Assembly (NCBI GenBank): GCA_963741995.1
Contig: CAVUKI010000001.1
Coordinates: 682,001 to 746,000 of the forward strand
Direction: 5' to 3'
Source: Bog-473 sp963741995
GTDB lineage: Bacteria; Actinomycetota; Acidimicrobiia; Acidimicrobiales; RAAP-2
DNA: 64,000 nucleotides
Shown: positions 8,281-16,878 of the stretch, piece by piece
Numbering within the stretch: position 1 is the stretch's first letter
How the letters are laid out: every line of letters starts with the position of its first letter
Program-made: the position numbers and the translations under genes
Notes under the pieces: generated by a model
The model's database searches: none
Seen by the model: only the letters and a program-made list of their open reading frames with translations
What the model was told of the DNA's origin: nothing

Positions 8281-9696
8281 ATGGCAGGCGAGGACGAGTT
8301 CGACATCGTCGTGATCGGCGGTGGTCCCGGCGGCTACGCCACTGCGCTCTACGGGGCTGCGGCGGGCCTGTCCGTTGCCATTGTGGAGCGGGACAAAGTC
8401 GGCGGCACCTGTCTCCACCGCGGCTGCATCCCGGCGAAGGAATTCCTCGAGACGGCCGCGGTCTACCGGACGATCGAGGGCTCCAAGGAGTTCGGGATCG
8501 ATACGTCGGGGGTCTCTCTCGACTTCTCGGTGAGCCAGGACCGCAAGAACGCAGTGGTGGGCAAGCTCTACAAGGGCCTGGCGGGTCTGCTCAAGGGGCG
8601 CAAGGTCACCACGTTGATCGGCACCGGCACCCTCAAGGAGGACCACCGGGTCGACGTGCTGGACGGAGAGGATGCCGGCCGCGTCATCGTCGGCCGGAAC
8701 ATCGTCCTGGCGGCGGGATCGGTACCGTTCCTGCTGCCGGGCTTCGAGGTCGACGGCCGCCTGATCATGACGTCGGACGAGTTCCTCGACCTCAAGGAGC
8801 TCCCCGCCTCGGTGGTGGTCATCGGCGGCGGCGTCGTCGGGTGCGAGTTCGCCTCGCTCCTGGCCGATCTCGGCTCCAAGGTGACCATTCTGGAGGCACT
8901 CGACACCATCCTCCCGGGCTGTGACGACGACATCACGCGGCTGCTCGTCCGCTCGTTCAAGAAGCGGGGCATCGACATCGTCACCGGCGTGAAGGTCGAA
9001 GGGCACACGCCGTCGAGTGACGGGACGATGACGACGGTGAAGGCAGGGGATCAGACGTTCGACGCGGACGCGGTCGTGGTGTCGGTGGGCCGGCGCCCCC
9101 GTACGGAGGGTTTGGTGGCCGACGGGCTGGGCGTCGAGATGGACCGGCGCGGCTTCGTGGCGACCGATGAGTATCAGCGCACAGGCGTCGACGGTGTGTT
9201 TGCGGTGGGCGACATCGTGGCCGGCACCCCGCAGCTGGCCCACGTGGGCTTCGCCGAGGCCATCGTGGCCGTCAAGACCATGCTGGGCGAGCCCGTCGTG
9301 CCGGTCGACAATGCCAAGGTGCCGTGGGCCATCTACTGCCGCCCCGAGGTGGCCTTCTGCGGCATGACCGAGGCGCAGGCCAAGGAGGCGGGCATCGCCG
9401 TGGTGACCAAGAAGGACCCCTTCGGCGGCAACAGCCGGGCGCAGATCATCGGCGACACCGAAGGCGTCGTGAAGATCATCGCCGAGCAGCGACCCGATGG
9501 GACAGCCGGACGGATCTTGGGCGTGCACCTCTGCGGGCCCTGGGTGACCGAGCAGCTCGGGGCCGGCTACCTGGCCGTGAACTGGGAAGCATTTCCCGAA
9601 GAGGTGGCGCAGTTCATTCAGCCGCACCCCTCACTTTCCGAGACATTCGGTGAGACCATGCTCGCGTTGAGCGGAAGGGGACTGCACGTTGGCTGA
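8281..9696 (+). CDS. lpdA: dihydrolipoyl dehydrogenase (E3)
   Basis: 471 aa, normal for E3. It reoxidises dihydrolipoamide on E2 and passes electrons to NAD+ through FAD and a redox disulfide. FAD site: 'IVVIGGGPGGYATALYGAA' near 10-28. Redox pair: 'GGTCLHRGCIPAKEFLE' near 42-58. NAD site: 'VVVIGGGVVGCEFASLLADLG' near 178-198. The second FAD motif is 'TGVDGVFAVGDIVAG' near 301-315 and the dimer-interface histidine region is 'IQPHPSLSETFGE' near 446-458. An AGGGAGAGGAAGG ribosome site precedes the ATG. The last eight bases overlap the E2 gene. Confidence 0.97.
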   Translation: MAGEDEFDIVVIGGGPGGYATALYGAAAGLSVAIVERDKVGGTCLHRGCIPAKEFLETAAVYRTIEGSKEFGIDTSGVSLDFSVSQDRKNAVVGKLYKGLAGLLKGRKVTTLIGTGTLKEDHRVDVLDGEDAGRVIVGRNIVLAAGSVPFLLPGFEVDGRLIMTSDEFLDLKELPASVVVIGGGVVGCEFASLLADLGSKVTILEALDTILPGCDDDITRLLVRSFKKRGIDIVTGVKVEGHTPSSDGTMTTVKAGDQTFDADAVVVSVGRRPRTEGLVADGLGVEMDRRGFVATDEYQRTGVDGVFAVGDIVAGTPQLAHVGFAEAIVAVKTMLGEPVVPVDNAKVPWAIYCRPEVAFCGMTEAQAKEAGIAVVTKKDPFGGNSRAQIIGDTEGVVKIIAEQRPDGTAGRILGVHLCGPWVTEQLGAGYLAVNWEAFPEEVAQFIQPHPSLSETFGETMLALSGRGLHVG

Positions 9697-11110
9697 CGTC
9701 ATGATGCCGCAACTCGGCGAGACGGTGACCGAAGGGACCATCACCCGCTGGATGAAGGCGGTCGGCGACGCGGTCGAACGGGACGAGCCGCTGTTCGAGG
9801 TCTCGACCGACAAGGTCGACTCAGAGGTGCCCTCACCGGCGGCGGGCGTGCTGAGCGAGATCCTCGTCCCCGAGGGCGAGACGGTCGAGGTCGGCGTGAA
9901 GCTAGCGGTGATCGGCGACGGTGCCGGTTCTCCGCCGGCCGCACCCCTGGCCGAGGCGGCCGAGCCCGCGGCACCGGCACCGGCACCGGCACCGGCACCG
10001 GCACCCGAACCCGCACCGGCAGCGGCCGCCCCGCAGGAAGTGGCAGCACCTGTTCCACCCGCACCCGCACCCGCACCCGCACCCGCACCCGCGACGGCTC
10101 CCACCGCGCAGAGCAACGGGGACGGGGTCGGGCCGAACGTCCTGTCGCCCATGGTGCGCAAGCTCCTGGCGGAAAACGGCATCAGCGAAACCGAGGTGAC
10201 GGGCACCGGCTCCGGCGGGCGCATCACCCGGGACGACGCCCAGCGCGTCGTCGAGGCACGTCGCGCCGCGGCCCCGCCGCCCGCGCCGGCCCCGACAGCT
10301 GGACCGCCGGCGGCACCGCCCGTCCAGGCGGCGCCCGCCGCATCCGTGGTGCGGTCGCCGCAAGCGCCTCCGGTCTCGATGGCCTCGTTCCGGGCCGCCG
10401 GCGATCAGATCGTGCCCTTCTCCAACATGCGGCGCCGCACGGCGGAGCACATGGTCCGCTCGAAGGCGACGTCACCGCATGCGTTCATCGCCAACGAAGT
10501 CGACTTCGAAAGCGTCGAGCGTGTGCGCAAGGCCTGGGGTGAGCGCTTCAAGGCCGAGGAGGGGTTCGCGCTGACGTACCTCCCCTTCGTCGCCCGCGCC
10601 GCTGTGGAGGCGTTGCGCGACTTTCCGTTGCTCAACGCGTCGGTGGTCGACGACTCGCTGCTCGTCCACGCCGAGGTGAACCTCGGGATCGCGGTCGACC
10701 TGTCGCACGAGGGTCTGATCGTGCCGGTCATCCACCGGGCCGAAGAGGTCACGCTGCGCGGGGTGGCCCGGCGCATCCGCGACCTGGCCGAGCGGGCCCG
10801 GGGCCGTCAGCTCAACGCGGACGACATCGCCGGCGGGACGTTCTCCATCACCAACGACGGCCCCTTCGGCACCTACTTCACGGTCCCGATCATCAACCAG
10901 CCGCAGGTGGCGATCCTGGCCACGGACGGCATCGCGCGCCGACCAGTGGTGGTGACGCAGCCCGACGGTTCCGAGTCCATCGCCATTCACTCGACGGGCA
11001 TCCTCGGCGTCAGCTGGGACCATCGGGCGGTCGACGGCGCCTACGTGTCGCTGTTCCTGCGCAAGGTCGCGGACCTGCTGGGGAGCCGCGACTGGGCCGC
11101 GGAGCTCTAA
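9689..11110 (+). CDS. 2-oxo acid dehydrogenase E2 (dihydrolipoamide acyltransferase), one lipoyl domain
   Basis: 473 aa, TTG start overlapping the lpd stop. The lipoyl domain spans residues 1-80 with Lys42 in 'FEVSTDKVDSEVPSPAAG'. A long Ala/Pro linker (about 88-145), encoded by tandem hexamers, leads to the peripheral-subunit-binding domain ('LSPMVRKLLAENGISETEV' near 151-169, 'GSGGRITRDDA'). A second Ala/Pro linker leads to the catalytic domain (about 230-473), which ends with the active-site motif 'SWDHRAVDGAYVSLFL'. Context with AceE, E3 and LipBA makes it the pyruvate dehydrogenase E2; actinobacterial annotations often call this protein SucB, and it may also serve 2-oxoglutarate dehydrogenase. 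Confidence 0.95.
   Translation: MADVMMPQLGETVTEGTITRWMKAVGDAVERDEPLFEVSTDKVDSEVPSPAAGVLSEILVPEGETVEVGVKLAVIGDGAGSPPAAPLAEAAEPAAPAPAPAPAPAPEPAPAAAAPQEVAAPVPPAPAPAPAPAPATAPTAQSNGDGVGPNVLSPMVRKLLAENGISETEVTGTGSGGRITRDDAQRVVEARRAAAPPPAPAPTAGPPAAPPVQAAPAASVVRSPQAPPVSMASFRAAGDQIVPFSNMRRRTAEHMVRSKATSPHAFIANEVDFESVERVRKAWGERFKAEEGFALTYLPFVARAAVEALRDFPLLNASVVDDSLLVHAEVNLGIAVDLSHEGLIVPVIHRAEEVTLRGVARRIRDLAERARGRQLNADDIAGGTFSITNDGPFGTYFTVPIINQPQVAILATDGIARRPVVVTQPDGSESIAIHSTGILGVSWDHRAVDGAYVSLFLRKVADLLGSRDWAAEL
9966..10095 (+). repeat. tandem Ala-Pro hexamer repeats in E2 linker
   Basis: Two runs of repeated hexamers lie inside the E2 gene: (GCACCG)n from about 9969 to 10000 and (CACCCG)n from about 10059 to 10095. 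Both encode alternating Ala-Pro, giving a stiff, extended linker between lipoyl and binding domains. Such runs are prone to slippage, so their copy number may vary between strains or assemblies. Confidence 0.8.
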
Positions 11111-11121
11111 GGCCAACGGCG

Positions 11122-12744
11122 GTGCTGCGCGTCCGCTCGCTCGGAACGGTTCCCTACCACGAGGCAGACGCGCTCCAACACGCCCTGGCGACCGAGGCGG
11201 CCGACGACTACCTCCTGGTGTTGCAGCATCCGCACACCTACACGCTGGGGGCCCATGCTGACGAGCGCCATGTGCTGGTCGATCCGGCAGCCGTCGGCGC
11301 TGTGCTCGAGCGCACCGATCGCGGTGGGGACGTCACGTACCACGGGCCGGGCCAGTTGGTGGTGTACCCGATCGTCACGGTGCCCGACGAGCCGGCTTCC
11401 GGTCCCGCGCAGGTGCACCGGCTGGAGCAGATCGTCATTGCCACATTGGCGGATCTCGGCCTGAGCGGGGCAACCAGCGAGGACGAGTACCCGGGCGTGT
11501 GGCTCGACGCCGGCGGTCGGCATCCCCGCAAAATCGCCGCCATCGGTGTGCGGACGCTCCGGGCCGGGCCGGGCCGCCGCCGCACCCTCCACGGTGTGGC
11601 GCTCAACGTGACCTCCGAGTTGGCCATGTTCGGCCACATCGTGCCGTGCGGCATCGCGGATCGGGGCGTGACCTCGCTGCGCGCCGAGGGCATCGACGCG
11701 CCGTACGGGGTGGTGGTCGACGCGTTCGTGGCTCGCGCCACCGAGGTGTTCGGCACCGGCGATGTGGAACGTTACGACGTGCTCCAGGGCGCCGCTGACG
11801 TGCCCGGCACGCCGGCTGCCGGAGAGCGACCGCTCCTGCGCCGCCTGCGCCAAGCCGGCGTGGCACCCGAGGACGGCCTCCACATCGGGCAACGCAAGCC
11901 GGAGTGGATACGGGTGCCGGTGCGCATCGGCAAGGGCTACCGTCAACTCGGCGCGACGGTCCACGACCTCGGGTTGGTCACGGTGTGCGAAGAGGCAGGG
12001 TGCCCGAACATCTACGAGTGCTGGGCCGACGGCACGGCGACGTTCATGATCAACGGCGAGCGTTGCACTCGAGCGTGCGGCTTCTGCCAGGTGGACACCC
12101 GCCACCCCCTCCCGCTGTCGCCTGACGAGCCGGAACGGGTGGCCCAGGCGGTGGAGCGGATGCGACTGGGGCACGCGGTCGTCACCTGTGTGGCCCGCGA
12201 CGATCTGCCGGACGGTGGCGCCGGCGCCATGGCGGAGACCATCAGGGCGATCCGGACCCGCACGCCGGAGACGACGGTCGAGGTTTTGATTTCAGACTGC
12301 CATGGCGATGCGGCATCGCTCGATGCCATCTTCGAGGCGCGGCCCGACGTGTTGAACCACAACATCGAGACGGTGGCGCGGCTGCAGCGGGCCGTGCGGC
12401 CATCGGCCGGCTACGCACGCAGTCTCGCTGTGCTCGCCCGTGCGGGCCAGGCTGGCCTGGTGACCAAGTCCGGCCTCATGGTCGGGCTGGGCGAACGCGA
12501 GGACGAAGTCGTCGCCACCATGGCCGACCTGCGTGGCGTGGGCGTCTCCATCGTCACGATCGGGCAGTACCTGCGGCCGAGCCGGGATCATCTCCCGGTC
12601 TCGCGCTACTGGGCACCAGAGGAGTTCGACCGCCTACGCGAAACGGGTGCCGCGCTCGGCGTGGCCCATGTGGAAGCGTCGCCGCTCACGAGATCGAGTT
12701 ATCACGCCCGCGAGGCGGCCATGGCCGCCGGCCAGAGAGCCTGA
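11122..12744 (+). CDS. lipB-lipA: LipB-LipA fusion: lipoyl(octanoyl) transferase plus lipoyl synthase
   Basis: 540 aa in one uninterrupted frame. Residues 1-215 are LipB, which moves octanoate from acyl carrier protein to the lipoyl domain: 'RGGDVTYHGPGQLVVYP' at 67-83, catalytic Lys137 in 'RKIAAIGV' and catalytic Cys176 in 'VPCGIADRGVTSL'. After a linker (216-250) residues 251-540 are LipA, which inserts sulfur: auxiliary-cluster cysteines 289, 294 and 300 ('CEEAGCPNIYEC'), radical-SAM cysteines 315, 319 and 322 ('CTRACGFC'), and the C-terminal 'RSSYHA' serine. All key residues of both enzymes are present. The gene follows E2 by 11 bases. A GTG at 11800 could allow separate LipA production. 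Confidence 0.95.
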   Translation: MLRVRSLGTVPYHEADALQHALATEAADDYLLVLQHPHTYTLGAHADERHVLVDPAAVGAVLERTDRGGDVTYHGPGQLVVYPIVTVPDEPASGPAQVHRLEQIVIATLADLGLSGATSEDEYPGVWLDAGGRHPRKIAAIGVRTLRAGPGRRRTLHGVALNVTSELAMFGHIVPCGIADRGVTSLRAEGIDAPYGVVVDAFVARATEVFGTGDVERYDVLQGAADVPGTPAAGERPLLRRLRQAGVAPEDGLHIGQRKPEWIRVPVRIGKGYRQLGATVHDLGLVTVCEEAGCPNIYECWADGTATFMINGERCTRACGFCQVDTRHPLPLSPDEPERVAQAVERMRLGHAVVTCVARDDLPDGGAGAMAETIRAIRTRTPETTVEVLISDCHGDAASLDAIFEARPDVLNHNIETVARLQRAVRPSAGYARSLAVLARAGQAGLVTKSGLMVGLGEREDEVVATMADLRGVGVSIVTIGQYLRPSRDHLPVSRYWAPEEFDRLRETGAALGVAHVEASPLTRSSYHAREAAMAAGQRA

Positions 12745-12756
12745 ACCGGAGGGCAA

Positions 12757-13209
12757 TTAGGGGGAGGGCGGGGCGCCCGTCGATGTGTGCTCCGTCCATT
12801 GGGCCCCGTCCCACCATCGGAAGGGGGCCTGTCCGCCGGTGTCGGGGTACCAACCCGCAGGAGCCATGGCTGGACTGGGGGGCGGAACCGGAAGGGGCTC
12901 CCACCCGGCGTACGTCATGTGGCCCGGTCCGAACTGGCCCTTTGCCGCTCCCTCTTCGACCGCCTGCAACTTCTTGCGGATGTTGAACCAGTAGATCAGC
13001 GAGGGAATGGCCAGGAAATTGACCAGGATGACCAGGAGGAGCCAGAGAATCTTCTCCTGGCCCGCCAATTTCCACTGCCATTCCGGACGCTTGACGATGT
13101 CGACCAGGGCGACGATCAACATGACCAACGACCCAATGACGACGACAACCCAGAAGACGAAGAACACCGCGAGGCCGATTCCCACACCTGAGTTGTCGGC
13201 GATGGTCAT
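12757..13209 (-). CDS. membrane protein with PLD-nuclease-N-like segment and DUF2510 domain
   Basis: 150 aa from the ATG at 13209, which has a GAGG ribosome site five bases upstream; an ATG at 13236 is possible. Two hydrophobic helices, near residues 10-36 ('GLAVFFVFWVVVVIGSLVML') and 52-73 ('EKILWLLLVILVNFLAIPSL'), flank 'DIVKRPEWQWKLAGQ', the layout of the phospholipase D nuclease N-terminal family, which is a membrane segment and not a nuclease. A proline-rich stretch leads to the DUF2510 motif 'AGWYPDTGGQAPFRWWDGAQ' near 116-135. Such proteins are common and uncharacterised in actinobacteria. It is divergent from the DyP peroxidase and nearly abuts lipBA at its 3' end. Confidence 0.8.
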   Translation of the reverse strand: MTIADNSGVGIGLAVFFVFWVVVVIGSLVMLIVALVDIVKRPEWQWKLAGQEKILWLLLVILVNFLAIPSLIYWFNIRKKLQAVEEGAAKGQFGPGHMTYAGWEPLPVPPPSPAMAPAGWYPDTGGQAPFRWWDGAQWTEHTSTGAPPSP

Positions 13210-13274
13210 GGCCGCCTCAGCGTAGGAGCGAATCATGATCCGGGTCGCCCACCGGGCCCGTCCCTTTCTCACCG

Positions 13275-13280
13275 CTACGC
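13275..13280 (+). promoter_or_regulatory. possible -10 box TACGCT of the DyP peroxidase gene
   Basis: TACGCT lies about 72 bases before the ATG at 13352, giving a leader that ends in a GGGAGAGG ribosome site. No convincing -35 is visible, so this is a weak call. Confidence 0.3.
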
Positions 13281-13351
13281 TCGTCGGCAACCGACCGGGG
13301 CGCCTTGTCCGGTGGGTTGGGAACAGAGACAGGAGACTCGGGAGAGGACTG

Positions 13352-14437
13352 ATGGCGAGCGTCTCACAGAACCCGGAGGCCGTTGTCGAGCAGGCGGTGG
13401 CCCAGCCCGTGCTCACCCCGCTCACGGCCAGCGCCGTCATCCTCGTCCTCACGATCGAGGATGGGGGTGAGTCGGTGATCTCCGACCTGCTGGCCGATCT
13501 TTCCGGACTTGCTCGTACGGTCGCGTTCCGTGCGCTCGACGGCGGCCTGGCGGTTGTGGCCGGCGTGGGATCGGACGCCTGGGATCGCCTTTTCTCCGGT
13601 CCTCGGCCGCGCGAGCTGCATCCGTTTCAGGCGCTCGAGGGCGATCCACACGGGGCGGTGGCCACGCCGGGCGACCTCCTGTTCCACATCCGGTCGGCGA
13701 CGATGGACCTCTGCTGGGAGCTCGCCTCGCTCGTGGTCGGGAGGCTGGCGGGAGCCGCCACGGTGGTGGACGAGATCCACGGGTTCAAGTACTTCGACGA
13801 GCGGGACCTCCTCGGATTCGTCGACGGGACGGAGAACCCGACAGGCCAGGCCGCGGCGGCCGCCGTGACCATCGGGGCCGAGGACCCCGCGTTCGCCGGA
13901 GGGAGCTACCTGATCGTGCAGAAGTACCTGCACGACATGGCGGCGTGGGAGGGGCTGTCGGTCGAAGAGCAGGAGCGGGTGATCGGACGGGCCAAGCTCT
14001 CCAACGTGGAGATGGACGATGACGTCAAGCCTTCCAATTCACACGTCGCGCTGAACACCATCGTGGAGCCCGACGGCACGCAACGGCAGATCCTGCGGGA
14101 GAACATGCCCTTCGGGTCGCTGGGTGCCGGGGAGTTCGGCACGTACTTCATTGGCTACGCGGCAACGCCGTCGGTGACGGAGTTGATGCTGCAGCACATG
14201 TTCCTCGGGGATCCGCCCGGCAACTACGACCGAATCCTCGATTTCTCGACGGCGGTGACGGGCTCTCTGTTCTTCGTGCCGACGGCGGACTTCCTCGACG
14301 ACCCACCACCGCTGCCGGGCGAAGCTGGTGACGGGACATCGGACGAGATCGGCGGGACATCCAGCCAGGAAGCCCTCCCCGCCGGTGGGTCGGATGGGTC
14401 GCTCGGCATCGGCGGGCTCGGGGGTCGTCCCGCCTAG
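13352..14437 (+). CDS. DyP-type heme peroxidase with encapsulin cargo-loading tail
   Basis: 361 aa from the ATG at 13352 (GGGAGAGG upstream). The DyP signature 'GFVDGTENP' is at 155-163, with catalytic Asp158, and the proximal heme ligand is His231 in 'PSNSHVALN'. The enzyme oxidises dyes and phenols with hydrogen peroxide. After the catalytic domain (ending near 315) there is a Gly/Asp/Pro-rich extension closing with 'GGSDGSLGIGGLGGRPA'. The S-D-G-S-L-G-I-G element matches the C-terminal peptide that docks DyP peroxidases inside encapsulin shells, so this enzyme is probably encapsulin cargo. No encapsulin gene is in this window, which is unusual because the pair is commonly adjacent. Confidence 0.93.
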   Translation: MASVSQNPEAVVEQAVAQPVLTPLTASAVILVLTIEDGGESVISDLLADLSGLARTVAFRALDGGLAVVAGVGSDAWDRLFSGPRPRELHPFQALEGDPHGAVATPGDLLFHIRSATMDLCWELASLVVGRLAGAATVVDEIHGFKYFDERDLLGFVDGTENPTGQAAAAAVTIGAEDPAFAGGSYLIVQKYLHDMAAWEGLSVEEQERVIGRAKLSNVEMDDDVKPSNSHVALNTIVEPDGTQRQILRENMPFGSLGAGEFGTYFIGYAATPSVTELMLQHMFLGDPPGNYDRILDFSTAVTGSLFFVPTADFLDDPPPLPGEAGDGTSDEIGGTSSQEALPAGGSDGSLGIGGLGGRPA

Positions 14438-14453
14438 CGCCGGCCTTGGCGGG
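14438..14453. terminator. short hairpin between convergent genes
   Basis: CGCC GGCCTT GGCG sits in the 16-bp gap between the stops of the DyP and monooxygenase genes. It could end transcription from both sides, but the stem is only four base pairs and there is no T-run. Confidence 0.25.
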
Positions 14454-15953
14454 TCAGGACGCCTGACGCGACCGGGGCGGATTGGCTGGTCCGAACCAGG
14501 TCGCGAGTGCAGAAGGCAGCTCCGGATCCGTGAGCTCGCCCACCCACGCGACGTACCCGTCGGGCCGGATCAAGACGGCAGAGGGCGCAGTCACCTCTCC
14601 CAGGACCGGGAGCTCCCAGACGCCGGCATGAGTGGCCTCGACCAGCCGGACCCGGTCCGCCCAGGGGGCAAGGTCGAAACCAGTGGGTTGACCGAGGTTG
14701 AGGAGCACCGGTCGCGCGTCGTGCAACAAGCCGAAGACGCGCCTGGGGACGCCTCCCGTTTCGAGGTCGAGGTCAGGCATGCGCCGCCCGAGCAACGGAT
14801 GCCCCTCTCCGAGGTCGTAGTGGATGTCGAGCCCGGAGAGCATGCCCCCGTACCGTTGCCGCGGCTCCTGCATGCTCAGGAGTTCTGTGATGGTGCCCTG
14901 CAAGGCCTCGGTGCGGGCCTCGGTGCGGGCGTCGGTGCGGCGGAGCGCGATCTGCGCCATCGTCATGCGCAGGACACGCGCGCCGATCGGGTGGCGCTCG
15001 GCGCCGTAGGTGTCGAGGAGGCTCTCGGGTGACGTCCCTTTGACCACCTGAGCCAGCTTCCAGCCGAGGTTCACTGCGTCCTGCACGCCGATGTTGAGAC
15101 CCTGTCCACCTGGTGGAGCATGGATGTGGGCGGCGTCACCGGCCAGGAGCACGCGGCCCTCGCGATAGGACACCGCCTGTCGGGTCATGTCGGTGAAGCG
15201 GGAGATCCAGCTCGGGCTGTGCACCCCGTAGTCCGTCCCGTCGGCGGCGATCAGGGCCTGGCGGAGATCCTGCAGGGTCGGCTCACCGGTGCGGTCGAGG
15301 TGCGGCTCGGTCAGGACGACCCGTATCGAGGCTCCCACCGCCGCCCCCCCGTCCGCCACCCGGCCGATGCCTCCGCCTGGCCGCAGTCCGAATTCGGGTT
15401 CCTCGTCCATCTCGACCTCGGCGATGAGCCAGCTGGTCGTCGGATCCCAGCCGGCGAACTCGATGCCGGCCGCCTTTCGGACAGGGCTGCGTCCGCCATC
15501 GCACCCCACGAGGTACTCCGCCCGGAGCGATCGGCCGTCGGACAGCTCGACCACAACCCCGCTGCCGTCCTGGGTGAAGCCCGTGACGTCACGTTGGCGG
15601 ACGATGGGCACTCCCAGTTCTTCCGTCCAACCGAGCAGGAGGCGTTCGAAGTGGCTCTGCCAGAGTGCCAGTCCGTAGTTGTGGCGAGTGGGAAAGTCGC
15701 TGATGTCGAGCGGGACGCCGGCGAACGCCTGGACCTGCATCGCCTTGCCTTCCGCGAGGAACCGATCGACGACGCCGCGCTGATCGAGCACCTCGATGGT
15801 GCGCGCGTGCAGACCGCCGGACCGCGACCCGTCGAGCACCGTGTTGGCGCGGCGCTCGACGACAACGACGTCGGTCCCCGCCAGCGTCAGTTCGGCCGCC
15901 AACATCAGCCCCGTCGGTCCTCCTCCGGCGATCACGACCGCATGCTCGGTCAT
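14454..15953 (-). CDS. FAD-dependent aromatic monooxygenase (group A, PheA/TfdB/Rox-like)
   Basis: 499 aa. FAD Rossmann motif 'VVIAGGGPTGLMLAAELTLAG' near 6-26; 'YLVGCDGGRSPVRKAAGI' near 147-164 is the D-G motif that binds FAD and NAD(P)H; 'GRVLLAGDAAHIHAPPGGQG' near 273-292 is the second FAD motif. A thioredoxin-like C-terminal domain runs from about 400 to the end. This layout fits class A hydroxylases acting on phenolic or polyketide substrates, including rifampicin monooxygenase; the substrate cannot be told from sequence. The start is set by a GGAGG site ('ACGGAGGACGTCG' then ATG). A 230-bp divergent gap separates it from the PP-loop gene. Confidence 0.9.
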   Translation of the reverse strand: MTEHAVVIAGGGPTGLMLAAELTLAGTDVVVVERRANTVLDGSRSGGLHARTIEVLDQRGVVDRFLAEGKAMQVQAFAGVPLDISDFPTRHNYGLALWQSHFERLLLGWTEELGVPIVRQRDVTGFTQDGSGVVVELSDGRSLRAEYLVGCDGGRSPVRKAAGIEFAGWDPTTSWLIAEVEMDEEPEFGLRPGGGIGRVADGGAAVGASIRVVLTEPHLDRTGEPTLQDLRQALIAADGTDYGVHSPSWISRFTDMTRQAVSYREGRVLLAGDAAHIHAPPGGQGLNIGVQDAVNLGWKLAQVVKGTSPESLLDTYGAERHPIGARVLRMTMAQIALRRTDARTEARTEALQGTITELLSMQEPRQRYGGMLSGLDIHYDLGEGHPLLGRRMPDLDLETGGVPRRVFGLLHDARPVLLNLGQPTGFDLAPWADRVRLVEATHAGVWELPVLGEVTAPSAVLIRPDGYVAWVGELTDPELPSALATWFGPANPPRSRQAS

Positions 15954-16183
15954 CGACGTCCTCCGTTTGATGCAGATGGCGAGGACAACGCATCCATTGA
16001 GAGCTCCTGATTCGAGGGGTCTGGCCGCGACAGCCGCAGCGGGGGAGTCATGATGAGCATGTTTGGGTCGCTTGCGGCAAGACCCCCCTCCCGCGGTATG
16101 TTGTCCATGGCGACGTTCACTGCTCCATCCCGGCGAGGGAACCGCTCTTGCTGTTTGGCGAAGAGCCGTGCTTCCATCTGAAG

Positions 16184-16849
16184 ATGACGATCAGGGCGTG
16201 GATGAGCTGGAGCAGCGGCAAAGACAGCACGTTCGCACTGCAGTGCTTGGACCCCGACATCACCGTGACCAGGCTGCTCGTGACCGTCAACGAGGATGCA
16301 GATCGGGTTGCCATGCACGCAGTGCGGCGATCCCTGCTGGAGCAACAGGCGGATCGGCTCGGTCTGCCCTTACAGGTGGTGCCGATCCCTTCTCCGTGCC
16401 CGAATGAGGTCTACGAAGCCCGCATGAGTGAGGCGATGGGCGCGGCGGCGCGAGAAGGAATCAGCGCCATGGTGTTCGGAGATCTCTTTCTCGACGATGT
16501 TCGGCAATACAGGGAGCAGGCAATGGCGCCTACCGGCATCGTGCCCATCTTCCCGCTCTGGTCCCGCCCCACAAATGAGCTCGCCGTGGAAATGCTCTCC
16601 CAAGGTCTCCGAGCCGTCCTGACGTGTGTGGATCCGACGAAATTGCCGCCGTCCTTTGTCGGACGGACATTCGACCAGGATTTCCTCGACGACCTTCCGC
16701 CCGACGTGGACCCTTGTGGAGAACGAGGGGAGTTCCACACCTTTGTGTGGGATGCACCTCTGTTCAGTTCTCCCATACCGATCCGGACCGGTGAGAGAGT
16801 CACCCGCGACGGGTTCGTGTTCTGCGATGTCATGCCCGCCGCGGGATAG
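16184..16849 (+). CDS. PP-loop ATP pyrophosphatase (Dph6-related)
   Basis: About 221 aa from the ATG at 16184; an ATG at 16148 would add 12 residues with no support. The PP-loop 'SWSSGKDSTFALQCL' near residues 7-21 binds ATP, and 'DPCGERGEFHTFVWDAPLF' near 175-193 is the conserved second motif of the diphthine-ammonia-ligase-like family. Archaeal and eukaryotic members amidate diphthine, but bacteria lack diphthamide, so this bacterial branch must adenylate another substrate that is not known. Codon choice here looks less GC-rich than in the neighbouring genes, hinting at a separate origin. Confidence 0.8.
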   Translation: MTIRAWMSWSSGKDSTFALQCLDPDITVTRLLVTVNEDADRVAMHAVRRSLLEQQADRLGLPLQVVPIPSPCPNEVYEARMSEAMGAAAREGISAMVFGDLFLDDVRQYREQAMAPTGIVPIFPLWSRPTNELAVEMLSQGLRAVLTCVDPTKLPPSFVGRTFDQDFLDDLPPDVDPCGERGEFHTFVWDAPLFSSPIPIRTGERVTRDGFVFCDVMPAAG

Positions 16850-16878
16850 TTCCGTAACGGGGGCCCGAGTTCGTGCGA

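Noticed and set aside
9741..10450. Long Arg/Val/Pro-rich minus-strand frames over the E2 gene
   Set aside because: They are mirror products of the Ala-Pro hexamer repeats in the E2 linker and have no independent support.
13210..14437. Encapsulin shell gene next to the DyP peroxidase
   Set aside because: Neighbours on both sides are a DUF2510 membrane protein and a flavin monooxygenase; no HK97-like protein is in the window.
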